Positions 36,001 to 48,559 of a stretch of DNA of 64,000 bases are shown here, piece by piece (the first letter of the stretch is position 1; each line of letters starts with the position of its first letter). The stretch is from Dermanyssus gallinae. Taxonomy: Eukaryota > Arthropoda > Arachnida > Mesostigmata > Dermanyssidae. The DNA lies in contig QVRM01002099.1 in assembly GCA_003439945.1 (NCBI GenBank), positions 352,788 to 416,787 of the forward strand, read 5' to 3'. The translations under genes and the position numbers were made by a program. Below the pieces are notes generated by a model. It did no database searches and had not been told where the DNA came from. It saw only the letters and a list, made by a program, of their open reading frames with translations.

Positions 36001-38200
36001 CGAGTTCAAGGATAGAAAAACCGCCGGACCACATCTATACTATCGGTTGAACCTGACATCGTTGCCCAGTGGTTGCATCTTCCACCTAGCTCGCCCCTTT
36101 TCTTCTCTGCCGTCCGTTTCGCCCCCCCCCCCCCTCGCCCAAAAAAACAAGCTGAAGAGTACGGCGTGTAGAGATGACCGGCCAAAAGTGGGTGGCAGTG
36201 TTGGCAGGATGCGTGCGGTGGTTCCCTGCGTGGGCCGAGTTTGGCCGTTTGATAGAGACGACCGACTTTGAAGGCGTCCAATCATCCGTGGTTGGAGCCC
36301 CCATGCCCGCGCGCTACGTGGCTGGTCGTGCATGCATTACGGCACGAGGCGGGGGGCGTTTATGGGGTGCACGTTAAGGATGGTCGGCGCCGCCGCCGCC
36401 ACCGCGACGACGACTGTTGCATTTGATTCATGAGAGACGATGGGACGAGAAACGAAGCAAGGGCAAGAGCAGTAGTCGCACGCTCAGGTACAGAGGGCAC
36501 GTGCTTGCCTATCTGTATGTTAGTGTGTCTGGCCGTTTGTCTGTTTGTCCGCCCGTCGCCTACCTTCTTGTCTGTGTCCTGTTCTTGTTGCCCGTTTTAT
36601 TCTTCTCTTTTTTCTCGTTGTCCTTCTTTGTCTCCTTTTTTCTTCGTTTCCCGGTAAGGGCGCACCGTAGACCTCTAGTTGAATGCGCACAGCGTACGAC
36701 GAAGGCGTAGCCTACCGCCATTACCAGGCAGCATCAGGCAATGGAGGCCGAATAGCCGAAACACTGCCACCTCCGGCCGAGCATCCGGAATTGCATTGAA
36801 GGAAGCACTACGACTACCACCTCTGCCGCCATCATCGCCCTCAGCGCCTCAGAGGCAGCGGCCTGCCTGGCTGCCATTTCGCATTTGGGCTGTAACCGCA
36901 ACTAGCAGCAGATAGAGAAAAGCGTAAACTGCTGGCGGACGCGTAGGCACTTCTCTTCAATGCCACCTCCTCCCCCCCCCCCCCCCATCCGACACCCCGC
37001 GCCACCCTTTGCGCGCGGCCGCAGCGGTTCCACACCTTACGCTCCTTCTACACGCCTTCAGTCAGCCTGCCTACCCATAGCCCCACGGGCGCCTATCGGC
37101 CGAAGAGCTATTCTTTTTCTTCGTCTTCTTCTTCTCCTTCCGAGAGTCTGAAAATGAAGCAGGGAAAAGGGAATGAAGGAAAGAGGATAACAGGGTAGAA
37201 AAGCAAGCGGGAAAGAGATGGATAGACGGAAAATGCAGACCAAGCGTTTTACAGAAGTGCGTCGCGCAATCATCAGTTTTGACGCTGCAACTCACTCCAA
37301 CGAACGACTTGCTGAGTGCTCGAAAAACCTCACAGTCATCGCCGACTTCGTCTTTATTCTCTCTCTGTATGTTGATTTTTCGTTTCATGCCAGTAGCGGG
37401 CGACAACATGCTAGGCGTCATCCCGTTGTCCCCTTCTATACAGCAGCAGCGAAACCTGATGCGACTTAGGTACGGCAAAGACAGCTTTGACTTCGCAATT
37501 TTAAGCATGCGCGTTACGCATGACAATAGGTAACCTACTCAACTTGTAAGGATACTAATTATAATGGGGGGAGGGACGATAAACGTATGATATAACAAAT
37601 AAAGAGGACAAACGCACGTAGGCGAGTGCAAAGGTTTTCAGTGAGTGGCAACAACAGCAATAACAATAAAAAATCTACAATGACAACATATACGAACCGA
37701 AGAACAACAACCACCCTAATAACAGCAACGGCAACATAAAACACGAATAACAGGGACAATAATACTAACTACATTGATAAAAACCTCTACTAAGTGGTAA
37801 CCAAATCGTTCAAACGGCCCTATGAATAAGGGGTTACACGTGTTATTTTACACATAACTACTCTGCAAGAAGAAGTAAACAGCAATAAGAACAATAGCCG
37901 CGGCAACAACAACAACAACAACACTAATTTTAATGATAGCACTAATAATAGCGACAGCAAAAGCAACATTAGCAATAACGAATATTAAAACCCTAGCCAA
38001 AGAAAGACCACGACGACGACAACGGGGAGGAGGGCTTACAGTAAAACCTGTAAGTTTTGTTCGGTTTTACCGCCCGGCTATTTCTGTAGTGCGTCACCTT
38101 AACCAAACTCACTGGTCGGCTGTCATTGTCGCTCTGGCGGCGCGTGGACAAGCGTGTGTGTGCCTCGTTGTAGGCGCTGATATATAAGCCCTTGAGGAGA
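36001..38200. other. GC-rich and low-complexity segment, no gene recognised
   Basis: C runs lie at about 36123-36135 and 36970-36986, a CTT-rich stretch near 36595-36650, and CAA/AAT-type simple sequence at 37640-37990. Frames of up to 151 residues on either strand fit the composition and show no domain or conserved motif. Confidence 0.45.
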
Positions 38201-38212
38201 GACGTAGCAAAA

Positions 38213-38246
38213 GATATATATATATATATATACATATATATACATA
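38213..38246. repeat. (TA)n microsatellite
   Basis: A TA run with two ACATA interruptions. Confidence 0.9.
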
Positions 38247-38771
38247 GAAGTAAGAGAGGGAGATGGATAAAATGAGGGGGAGAACGGGAGAGACTGCTTG
38301 TCTGGCTAGGCTCGAGACACTGGTGGGGCTTAGGACGTCTTCGCAATCCAGCATCCGTTGTTCACTCATCCGCTCAGCCGTTTGTACGTGAAGGGGAGTC
38401 TGTCTGTCTGTTTGTCTGTGTGTCTGACTGACTGGTCGGCCTTCTGCCCATTCCTCCTATCCGACTATCCGTGCGTCCCTCAGTTTGTTGTTCCATCTGC
38501 CCCTGCTCACCATCTGTAGTCGTCCGCTACATTGCGCGGACGGGTTCGTCAGCAGCTAGCGAACGAGTGGTTAGTTGGCCATTGCCGCCGCCTGCAGCTG
38601 CAGCAGCAGCCTTGCTAAAAAAGCTGCCTTTCTTTACATCAGTCAAGTCAACGTATTTCCGCGCCTCCTTTGCCCGTGTTCCCTTTAGTCCACTTTTCCT
38701 CTTTCCTATTAGTCTTTGCTATTAGTCTAGCGAGTGCGAAGAGAAGCAGCCAAAGAGAAGTCGCGGCCAAA

Positions 38772-38789
38772 ATGCCAAAGATAGAGAAG
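38772..38789 (+). CDS. Possible first coding exon (MPKIEK...)
   Basis: The ATG at 38772 is preceded by GGCCAAA, a context close to the arthropod start consensus. Six codons (MPKIEK) are followed directly by AAG then GTGAGT, a near-perfect splice donor at 38790. The upstream 300 bases are GC-rich and could be 5' untranslated sequence. The frame is also open upstream, so the start is not forced by a stop. No second exon is recognised. Six codons are too few to identify the protein, and the case rests only on start context plus donor. Confidence 0.25.
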
Positions 38790-38817
38790 GTGAGTGTCAA
38801 CGAGACGACCAGGGAAA

Positions 38818-40330
38818 TTGAGAGAGAGAGAGAGGGAGAATTACAGGCAGAGGCGCAGAAGGCCGAATGAGAGAAAAAAAGAGCAGATATAGGAGAAAAC
38901 GTGGGAGCGGGTGAGAATTGGAATGGCGGACGAGAACCACAAGGCTAGGAGCTACAAAGCAAGGCGAGGCATGCAAGGGTGCGACACTCGCAGGGGTAGA
39001 CAACCAAAAACAAGGGTCAAAAATTTAAAAGAACAATAAAGTAACTCGTTGGCGGCGCGGTTAGTGGTGGCGCCACATCCGCCATCCCTACCACCGCTGC
39101 TGTATTTGTGCCGCAGTCGTCGTGTAGAGAGGGTTCGTCGTACAGCAGTGCCGAGCAATGCGTTGTGCCGGCTGCTGCTTCTGATGCAAAGACACGTAGG
39201 TCTTTGCCAGTCGGTTCGTCAGCTAAGAAGGAAATGCAAGGCCATTGACGCGGTGAAGGACATTCCGAGACCAGGGGGGGGGCTTTGCCCTCGATGACGG
39301 TGTTCTGCCTCTGTCGTTGACTCGTTGGTCGCTTGTTTGGGTCACCGTTTTGAGGTTAGTCTCAAGTCGTCAGCCGACTACCGGCCATAAGTGGTCAAAG
39401 AGCACTAACCTACAACCAAGCAGACACAACGAGCTAGGGCTGCTTTTACTGTGGCCACTGTCGTCATCCCTGCAACGGCGGCAGGCAAAGATTATCCGCC
39501 CTGATTACGATCCTGTCTCACCGAGAGGTGGGCCAGATTGAGAAGGGGTCATGAACGTTCGCCCTTCTTCTCACAAGCTGAATTTGCGGTAGCTGCACAG
39601 ACTACAAACGAAACGTCGAAACTTCTTCTTTCTTTTTTGCTTCTACTCCATCTTTTCACTAGCACTTCCACTACTACTACTATTTCTACTATTATTACTA
39701 CTACTTCTACTACTACTATTGCTACTATTCCACTACGACATTCCAGCAACAGCAGTTTACCACGCTCCAAACGGCCCTGTGTTTTTAAAAAAATTACAAT
39801 TTCTATACCAGTCAAAGGAAATGCGTCTCCCCTGGGTCACTGCTCTATACGTCCTTAGAAGAGGAGCATCGTGTCAAATTTATGGTTTTTTCTGACTTCG
39901 ATATAAAAAAAATAGCATCTCAAGTGTATCAGCTGTATATCTAGCAACGTCTTAGACAAGAAGGCCAACGCGCCAACGTCATATAAAAGCATCGTAAGAA
40001 GATTGAAGAGGCTTTTAGCGCGCACTAATGTCGTTGCGTAGCATTCGACAAATGGCGGATCTTCCAAGAGCGAGAAAAAAGCACATCGCAGACGTAAATA
40101 GCGGTGTTTCGTGGGCACCTCCAGAGAATGAATGGTCAGTACTTCCGTGCAACTGCCCATTCACTAACTCAACTAATGTCTCACAACCAAAAAGTCTGTT
40201 CAGTAGTAACATCCCGACCATAGGTGGTCGGTCCGCCTGGCAGAAGTTACCGCAGCAATATTAGTAGTGAAGGCGGGAGCACAGGCAAATAAGGCCTTAG
40301 GCGTTTCCTTCTCTTGCTCTATCTCCCTCT
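38818..40330. other. Spacer with GA and ACT runs, no gene recognised
   Basis: A GA run lies near 38819-38834, and ACT trinucleotides at about 39656-39735. The 78-residue plus frame at 40028-40264 and the opposed minus frames (101 and 68 residues) show no domain. Confidence 0.45.
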
Positions 40331-40331
40331 A

Positions 40332-40332
40332 C

Positions 40333-40396
<64 letters not shown>

Positions 40397-40400
40397 GTAT
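40332..40400. repeat. (AT)n microsatellite
   Basis: About 69 bases of AT with a GTAT interruption near 40355 and ACATATGTAT at the end. Confidence 0.95.
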
Positions 40401-42660
40401 AAATATCTGCTCTGCCAGTTGTTATTGAGGTGCACAGGCGTTAATCCGGAACAAGTTAAGCGCCGGATACAGTCAGCTCTAACCAAGTTCCGGTAGAGAC
40501 GAGCTGTAAGAGACCTTAGGCCACTGTGGACCCTACTCTATGCCGCCCGCTGCTAGTTGACGCCGGAACAAAAGATCTGCAGTGACTCTCTTCCGGGATT
40601 CTCGAAGTGAGTTCTCGGCTACACAGACGCCGCCCCCCCCCCTCATTTGTCCCCCCAAGTCTAGCTCAAACCTTTCTATCTCACTTCACTGGGCCGATGC
40701 GTTGGGAGCCGGCACCTCTGGTACATCCTCCACTATCTGGAGAGAGGGAGTCGGCCACGGGCGTCGCCTCCCTAGTTGTGTAGCGATTATTGGTAAAGCT
40801 CCGACAGCTTCATGCCTCGTATGTTGTTACCGAACTGTCCAACGAGAATGGACGCTAGCGAGATCGATGACTATGGCCCATATAAAGCACTCTTGGGGCA
40901 AACAGCTCTAAGTAGCCCGACTGGCAACTGACTGTCGGCGCTTGCTATAAAGACCCCGCACCTCATCACCCCGGGCACCATACCCCCACCGCAGCAAGCT
41001 CTGATCAAATCACACGTCCGGCCTCCTCGCATACATAGAGCTTCTGCGCCTTCTCTGGGTGCCGCGGTCAAGCATGCCTCTTTCCTAACTCTTTCCTTCC
41101 TTTTCCTTGTTTAGCATAGTATGTATATGCGAGAAATACGAACAATCATGACACGTAGATGTAGTTGTAAGACTTTGGCTGCAACCGAAGTAAAAGTGGC
41201 CAGTAGCCAACCGCTCCCAAAGTGACAATGACGGTAAAAAGAGAGGAGCAAGTGGAAATGCTACATCTATTGTCCCTTGTCAGGAGACCAACCAGCAACG
41301 GGCAGCCTCTCTCTCCCTTTCTCTATATTTCCCCTACGTGCCATTCAACATAAAATATCCGCTAGACATCCGCACAGACAAGGCAAACGCCGGTCAATGG
41401 TCACCCGTCTTTCTATATGCCATCTATTTAGTGTGGTCGACATCGAACAACACGGATAGTGCAGTCGCAGTATGCGCATGATGTATTATGATCATTCCTG
41501 CAATAGCGTTGGCCAGTTTGTCGTAGTGATTGAATACCCGGCAAATGTGCCCTGTTGCTTGTCTAACCGTTGCTGCTATATGTACTACCGTTGTGTTATA
41601 TGTTTTTGTGTGTGTCTGTGTGTGTGTATATAGGGGAGACGCAGAGATGCAGGGCGAGAATTCTATTGCGCGTTGCCTATTTTTGCATTTCTGCCGTATC
41701 AGCGTAACGCGGCAGCCTCATTGTGCAGAGAATGACTATGCGTGCAACAGTCGGAGTAGCAGTTGTAGTAGAAGTGCTATAAGGCGGACGGGGGCGCGTG
41801 CGTACGCAATATCAAAGCCGGGGGCAAAAAGGCAAGCCTGCTATCGTTGAATACATTGCTACATACAAACAGATAGTGGGAAGGAGAATCAGAAGCTAGG
41901 CAAGAGCAACGGTATCATCGCGTACGTCTTGAGCAAACGTGAAATAGCTCTAACCATCGAGATACTTGCACACTCGAAGCCGGACGTAGGGTGGATGTAG
42001 AGGGACGCGGAACACACATGATAATATAGTCGCTGTGTGTCAATACGCCACGTTATGGCAGCAATTTACTTTAGCGCTGGATGAAGTAAAAGCAGGCTCC
42101 GTTGTCGTTTACCACACTCGATGATCGGTCAGTCATAGCCTCCTCCTATTATCCGTTGGAGAAGGCGTTTGTTAAAGGGCCGGTCGGGAGGAGGGCGTCA
42201 CTAGCCTATGTAATCATACCGTATGTAGGAGACGGTGAATGTATGTGGAATCACCGATTCGTACAGTAGTGGCACGCATGCGGCTGTTAGACGGTATACG
42301 CTAACCTAGGCCTAACAAACGAAAGCGCCTCTACATAGCCGGATTAGTAAGTAGTACACGCTTGAAAGTTTCACGCACTTAAGCAAGCGATATGTCGTAG
42401 CGATTGTCTCTGTCGTCGTCTAAAAGAGTCCCCCCGATTCGGGCATGCCGAGGGACGACCGCTGGCCGTCGTATCCTATACCTTCCGTTGCGCCTTTGAT
42501 GCTGATGATGACGATCCTAGTAGTAGGGGTGGGGTGCTAGGACTTGGGCCAGAGTTTATCGAGAGTCAAACGACGACCAGGCTTCACTACTATTCACCCC
42601 TGCCCAGCCATCGTTCGCATTGAAAAGAAAACAACTTCCTTTGGCTGTTGATGCCCCCCC
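40401..42660. other. Spacer, no gene recognised
   Basis: A C run lies near 40632-40641, and GT repeats near 41603-41627. Open frames of 60-109 residues show no domain and no convincing splice sites. Confidence 0.45.
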
Positions 42661-45437
42661 CCAAGACTGCAAGCGCCTGACCACCGTCTGACTGCCGCCA
42701 CAGCTACCACCACCCCCCAGAAGCCCCCAGCCCGCAGAAGCTCTCTTGTCCTGTAGAGATCAAAATCTCTCCGTTGGACTCCGTAGCAGCAAGCTTCGTC
42801 TATTGCTTGGTCATCGTCTGCCTTAGTCGCGCTGGCCGGTCAGTGTGGGTCGATGTCGATGTCTTCGAATTAGATACGGCAAGTGTGCGGCCGCGCTTCT
42901 GTAGACCACCACCACCTCCACCACCACCATCTTCACTACTACCCAGACAGCAAGTCCAGGAACGAACGAAGCAACGATCGAATGAGTCAGATGACGACGA
43001 CGCCGACGATGCCAACGACAACCGATGTCGATAGAACGAAGAGCACCGCGTATTGCAGAAGGCAATAGCTGTGCACAGTAGCTGGCCTAACCACATCGAT
43101 GTAGCGAGGAAGGCAGACAGGCGCAGTAGCGGAGCATAGATCTGGTTAAAGTTGCATCAGGTTTACTACTAGACAAGTACAACTCTTACTGCTGCCACTG
43201 GTACTATTACTACTACTACTACTACGATTACGACTAGTACTACTACAACAACAACAACAACAACACTACTACTACTAATACCACCTTGACGATCACTACT
43301 AGTACGCCCACGACCGCAACAGCAAAGAGGCTACCCCACAACGACCGTCGCCAAGGCAGCGAAGGCGACCGGCTGAAACGACACGAGCAGTGGTAACAGC
43401 AGCTATATCAAGCTCCTCTTTTTGTCTCGAGTAGCCCTCCCCTCCCCGCCCCTTTTGTCCCTCTTGCTTCCCCCACCCCTCCACCCCGCGCGCCTATTCG
43501 ATTCTGAATGAAAGCCACTTGGCTCTCACTACTAGCTACTGACGAGAAAGAGATAGTGGAAAAGGGCGGGGGGAAAGGGAAGCAAAAGATGAACGAGAGA
43601 TAATGGGGGGAGAAAAACGAGAGAGGGATGAGAGTGCAAGATAGAGAGAGTGTAAGATATGAGGAGAGATAGGGGACGAGTCCGAGTTAAAGACACCACA
43701 CTCTCAGCGGCCTGCACGTAACGAAATGCCGAAGCCACCGTTGGTCGCTCCCCTCCTCCAAGGAGATAGATGCCTGCTCTCAACTCTGTTGAACAGGCAC
43801 ATGCTCAGGCACCACGGCGAAAGGAAAGGAAAAAATGCGGCGAAGAAAAGGAAGACAAGGCTCTCGGCACAGGCGCCGGCAACTCCAGCGAGCTTGATCC
43901 ACGTCCCCCCAATGACTGTTGATGCTTCGTCGATGGGTGATGATAGCTGTCGGTGGCGTCACTTCTTGGTGGTTATCTTTAGTGGTTGGGCGCTGGGCTC
44001 GCCACCCCCGACCGCACTATTTGGTGGAGCCAGCACCTCGCCCCGCCAACGCCTCTCTCTCTCTCTCTCGGCTGCGACCCGCCCACCCCACCTCCGTCTT
44101 CCTTCGAGGAATGGGCCATAGTGCTCCCGCTGTGATCGTTCCCGTTTTTGTCCCTGCTCGGTTCATCTTTCGTCCGTTCGTTCAATCGTTTGCCCTTTCG
44201 ATTTTTTTACACTACAGCATTGGATGGCGCAGCAGTTCTCGACAGCAGTGGCTAGCATGGCAAGCTCTCTGGCTTTTCAGCTCCGTTACAAATCGCTGGA
44301 CGTTTTCACCAGCGGCCAGCCTGGGGCGTCATCCGCATCAAGGCAACCGTTGTTGTCATCGTCCGTTCTGGTCGTCGTCGTCGGCATCTTTAGGACTACT
44401 TTCACTACTACTTCTTCTTCTACAACTACTACTATCACGATCACTACTACACTTACAGTAGCCACTAGCAGGGCAGGGAGACCCTGATCCCGCCACAGCT
44501 CTCTGATCTATGACGGGAGATAATATATCCGTTGGTCCGATCACCGCCATGCTGACTGCCATGGCATCGTGGCTGCGTCTGAAGCATAATAACACTTACG
44601 CAACTGTCGACTCTCCTCAAAGTGGTTGGTTCGGTCGATCTCACGTTGGCCTCAAATTGCTTCGTCAGCCACCCAGCAGCGACCTGTTATTCGTCGTATA
44701 TATGTATATACATAAAGAGAGAGACAGAGTGCGCTAGAGAAACATAGGGAAACAGTAAAAGAACGATGCATTGTTGCAGTGACTTCTGTGGAGTGTGACA
44801 AACAGCTCTATGTATGGCCAACGAATCATGCCAATTTTTTGCTTCGGTACGGCCAGCATCTCCTGTGGTCAGACCTGGCCCTCTTTTTCGTTCTCTCAGT
44901 CCCGCGAACATTTCAATTGCGACGACATAGAGAGAGTGAAATGCCTTTCGGGTGAATCACTTGACTCCAGTGCGCTAGACAAAAAGGCAACGGAGGACAG
45001 CGTTCACCGATGACGGCAATAATCATCATTCAAATATTAGTAGAGCCTGCGTGCACTACACGTACAATAATATACGCATGTACGTTGCGATATTGGCCAC
45101 CAGCTAACTGCTTTTTGGGAAAGCGGACTTAATATCTGGCTAAACCGAAAGAATTTAAGCAATCATGTTGGGGAAAAGTGTCTTGATTGCGAACACAGCC
45201 ATCCTATGAATAACTCTTATGGTCAGCAAATTGAATAAGTGGCGTTCGTGTAAGTTCTATTACGCTGACTGTGGTTAAGCATAACAAGAAAAACTTGTGC
45301 GGAAAATCGTTTTCATCGACATGCGGCACAAAGCGTTGCAATCGCAGACTTACGCAACCGAGCCCTCTGGCCCAAAATTAAAGACCCAAAGCGCCGAAAT
45401 AGCAACAAGAAACAAGGTTACAATTTTTGATAGCTTG
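42661..45437. other. GC-rich, repeat-rich segment, no gene recognised
   Basis: Simple repeats: CAC/CCA near 42905-42935, ACT and CAA at about 43196-43280, CT runs near 44045-44068, and ACT near 44395-44460. The longest plus-strand frame (43919-44461, 180 residues) overlaps other long frames on both strands, as expected from composition. I see no domain, signal for splicing or RNA gene. Confidence 0.45.
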
Positions 45438-45481
45438 TACACACACACATATATATATATATACATATGTGTGTATACGTA

Positions 45482-45533
<52 letters not shown>

Positions 45534-45539
45534 TATATA

Positions 45540-45585
<46 letters not shown>
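45438..45585. repeat. Compound (AT)n microsatellite, about 148 bp
   Basis: AT and GTAT units with AGGTATAT and ATGTAT interruptions. It directly precedes SINE I copy 2. Confidence 0.95.
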
Positions 45586-45588
<3 letters not shown>

Positions 45589-45590
45589 AA

Positions 45591-45760
45591 GTTTTCGGGC
45601 TGACCCTCAGCCAAGATTTAACGTCCACGGAACTGTTTTTCACATTGCTTCATAGACGGACCCCCATAAATACAAATGTGCAACGGTGGGGTTCGAACCC
45701 GCGCACCTGGTGTCTCCTCCGTTGCGAGGGCAGACTTAGCCACCACGCCACCAGGGCTCG
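45591..45760 (-). mobile_element. tRNA-derived SINE, type I, copy 2
   Basis: On the minus strand this is the best preserved type I copy. It begins CGAGCCCTGGTGGCGTGGTGG (A-box-like TGGCGTGGTGG) and continues with a 24-base stretch to GGAGGAGACACC. The B box GGTTCGAACCC is a perfect match to the consensus and is followed by CACCGTTGCAC. The body runs to TCAGCCCGAAAAC. It differs from copy 1 at about one base in ten. Copies 1 and 2 lie on opposite strands, 25 kb apart. Confidence 0.85.
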
Positions 45761-45764
45761 CATA

Positions 45765-45892
45765 GCTATATATTATATATAGTATATATATATTATATAT
45801 ATTATATTATATATAGTATATATATATAATTATATATAATGTATATATTATATAATATATATATTATAATATATATATATACTAATATATAT
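45765..45892. repeat. Irregular TA-rich tract
   Basis: About 125 bases made of TATATAT, ATTATAT and AGTATATA units, downstream of the SINE. Confidence 0.85.
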
Positions 45893-45894
45893 CT

Positions 45895-46285
45895 TTTCCT
45901 TCTTATTCTGTCTCTGGTATTGTAGAGAGAATATATCTTCTTATCTCTTCTCTCTCTAGAGAGAGAGAGAGTCTCTATTATCTTCTATCTATCTCTCTCT
46001 CTCTCTCTCTCCCTCGGTCTTATCCTCGTCTTACTCTCTTATATCTCTCTCTAGTATCTTACTCTCTCTGCTCTCTTCTCTGGTCTCTCCTCACCTCCTT
46101 CTCTCTCGATTCTTCTAGTCTCTCTCTCTCTCTCTCTGTAGATCTCTCTACGCTCTCGCTTCTTCTCGCTCTCTCTCTCCTCTCTCCTCTCTCCTCTATC
46201 TATCTGTCTCTGTTCTCTCCTCTCTCTTCTTCTCGTCTCTGTCTGTCTCTCCTCTCTCTCTCTCTCTTCTCTCTCTCTCTTCATC

Positions 46286-46317
<32 letters not shown>

Positions 46318-46325
46318 CTCCCTCT
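45895..46325. repeat. Pyrimidine-rich (CT)n tract, about 430 bp
   Basis: The plus strand is almost entirely C and T, built from CTCTCT with irregular TCTT, CTCC and GTCT insertions; one purine GA segment (about 45956-45971) breaks it. The minus strand translates to Arg/Glu repeats (RERERE), an artefact. Long polypurine-polypyrimidine tracts can form triplex DNA. Confidence 0.9.
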
Positions 46326-47170
46326 TGCCATCCCGTCTTTATGCACTGCACACCGACTTTTTTCTCTCTTGGACAGCTTTGTGGACAAACGTACATACTT
46401 AGTATCACGCACTTCCAGCTGTATAGCACACATCGTCATCATCATATATTCTTGCTGTTTTCTACATTATTAGTGGCCCAATCATCCTAGTTAAGATGTC
46501 TTCGTACACATCGAGAACAAAAATAATACGGTGCGCATGTTGCCTACATTTAGGACAGTCATTATTGTCCTCAAAAAGTCACTCTGCGAATCAGATCTCC
46601 GAAAGCTTTCTTCTCGAGTGCAACTGCATCGGGCTGAAAGTCCTCACCTTGATATACGCGGACTTTTAATCTCATGCATCGTTACGTTATGCAAATATAT
46701 TGGTTCACACCATTAGAACACCGTTCCCCAGTGAGTACCCATACAAAGTGTTATCAATTGTTCATTGGCTTCTGAAGTAAAAGCAAAAATGCAGTGACAT
46801 CTTGGATGATTTCTACCTAAGGATACCTGCACCACTATAAAAAAAAACATTACTATTAGTTTTAAAACACGAGCCAAAAGTTAAACCGACAAAACAATGT
46901 TCCATTGCTAGCCATGTAAAGCAGTGAACTGGAGAGCGTTTGAATTAATGATCTTGCCTTAGTAACCTATCCGTTCTACTTGCAATTGTGTCATTTGAAA
47001 CCACCTGGTCTTTAACAAGATGTTTTTACCACTCTACCAGTAATGCTCTTCAGCATTGAGGCCAATAACACTTTCTGAGAAATCGATACCACGCTAACGA
47101 GAGCCTCGCGCGGGTCGTTGCTTTGTTTGAGTTTGGCTATAGTACACGTGCAGTATTCGTCAGTTGAATA
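46326..47170. other. Spacer, no gene seen
   Basis: AT-rich sequence without a credible reading frame. Confidence 0.5.
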
Positions 47171-47720
47171 AGAACTACTTCACCATTACAGAGACCGATA
47201 GGGTCAATTCGAAGGCAGCTTCCATGGGTCGAAGTGTTTGGGCCGGGCTACATAACTACAACTAATCAGGACGACCTAGTAGTTTTGAAAAACCGCCGAC
47301 TTACTGCTATCCGTTACCGCTGATACATAAGCTCAACAGTGTTTTCGGAGTAGTTTTTAGTTTGCGTATTATGAGACAAAGACCGTATTTCATGATTGTG
47401 CAGGTCCGTTATACTTCCACAACTAATCCCAGCTAACTGACAAGCATTATTCCGGTCTGTGTGAGATCGCGAAAATTGAAGTGGCCATGGCCGATCGCTG
47501 AATTACAGGGTAGTAGCAGAGTGTCTATACGGCAACGATAGACAAAAAAGGAGAGACGTTTTCGCAATCTTGCATTGTAAAGAGTGTCAGTTAGTCGGCG
47601 GTCGACTCACGGTCTCCAATGCAATCTCTGTTTGGGACGTCTTAGAATGGGAGGTTTAACTGCCTAATAGGATGACTGATACGTTGATGAGACTCTGATA
47701 CCCTACGTTGAGTCTATTGC
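47171..47720 (+). pseudogene. Tc1-like transposase remnant (faint)
   Basis: In shifting frames the plus strand gives SVWAGLHNYN (about 47229-47260), then DDLVVLKNRRLTAIRYR (about 47271-47321). The second recalls the Tc1 phrase in which a hydrophobic strand (LVVxxGxLTAxRYRDEI) leads into the second catalytic region. VFHDCAGPLYFHN (about 47387-47425) sits where Tc1 enzymes have FQxDNAxPHxA with the second Asp. KLKWPWP (about 47474-47494) and WDVLEWEV (about 47634-47656) correspond to the later WP and LWD stretches. Every block is damaged, and single-base shifts separate them. Confidence 0.45.
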
Positions 47721-47761
47721 ACGGACCGTTTGTGACAACTTTATGTTTCTGTACAGCAATG

Positions 47762-47983
47762 CTAGGCTTCATTTACTCTACTGCACCACGATTCGGGGAC
47801 ACTTTGCAGATGCTCGAAATAGCTTAATAAAGTCAGCATGTATCTTCGACCAGATCTCATCAAACATATTGTTGGCTGAGGCATGAAACGATAAGTTAGA
47901 GCCAGAGCTTCAGCTCCAGGAACATTTGTGAAGCTCGTGAATGCTATTCGCGAGAAGCGAGATAGTGTTCTACAGTAAATCAT
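47762..47983 (-). other. Unidentified minus-strand ORF, 73 residues
   Basis: The frame reads with a natural amino-acid mix (for example FTNVPGAEALALTYRFMPQP and LSYFEHLQSVPESW), so it may be the remains of a real protein. I do not recognise it. It lies just beyond the Tc1-like remnant on the opposite strand. Confidence 0.2.
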
Positions 47984-48559
47984 TGATTAAATTATTTAGA
48001 TCAAAACATTTTCAGGCCGTTTTTAGAGCATGGGGAAGGTAGTCATTATTAGTATGATGCTACTACTGTGAGTACAAAATACTCGTAAATTCAAATATGA
48101 GAGATGGTACCAGTTTTGTATACACACAGAATGATATAGATATATATATATAGGGTTAATCCATAAGCTCGTTCGGACAGTTGTATGCACCATACGCGCC
48201 GCCCCGCTGAACACTGTTAGGAGTAGGTTGTTTGTTTTTACGGCGATAACAGCAAGCATGCGTTCTATTATACGAGTACCGTGGAATTTGCTTGAATATC
48301 TTACTCACGCAATCTGTAACGCTGAGTGAAAACTTAAATGTGCAGTTTTGACATTTAACGGCGATTTCGACGTCAACGACTAAGACCGGGCCCGGACGGC
48401 CTTTGCCAGTGGCGAACAGACCAAGCGTTCGGAAAATACAACTTTCTGTTTTTCCAAGAACGAAGAAGAAGCATCTTAATCTTCAAACTCACTTCGCTAC
48501 CAAGACCAAGGCTGCTACGCAATTGTCGTGGTCGTGGTCTTATCCATTTACACTCAAAG
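47984..48559. other. Spacer, no gene seen
   Basis: A short TA run lies at 48139-48151. From 48403 an open frame runs into the LINE tail at 48560, but its first part (to about 48550) does not match the full LINE copy and is unexplained. Confidence 0.4.

Noticed and set aside
38670..38771. Signal-peptide-like leader upstream in frame with the ATG at 38772
   Set aside because: The hydrophobic stretch is read from a pyrimidine-rich run and has no ATG of its own, so it is more likely untranslated sequence.
43919..44461. 180-residue plus-strand frame
   Set aside because: Other long frames overlap it on both strands in GC-rich DNA with CT and ACT runs, and no domain or splice sites support it.
45438..45643. 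Frames with repeating Ile-Tyr across AT tracts (also at 7250, 30083, 40332)
   Set aside because: They are pure products of (AT)n and cannot be taken as genes.
46051..46429. Arg/Glu-rich minus-strand frame
   Set aside because: It is produced by the CT-rich tract and has no unique content.
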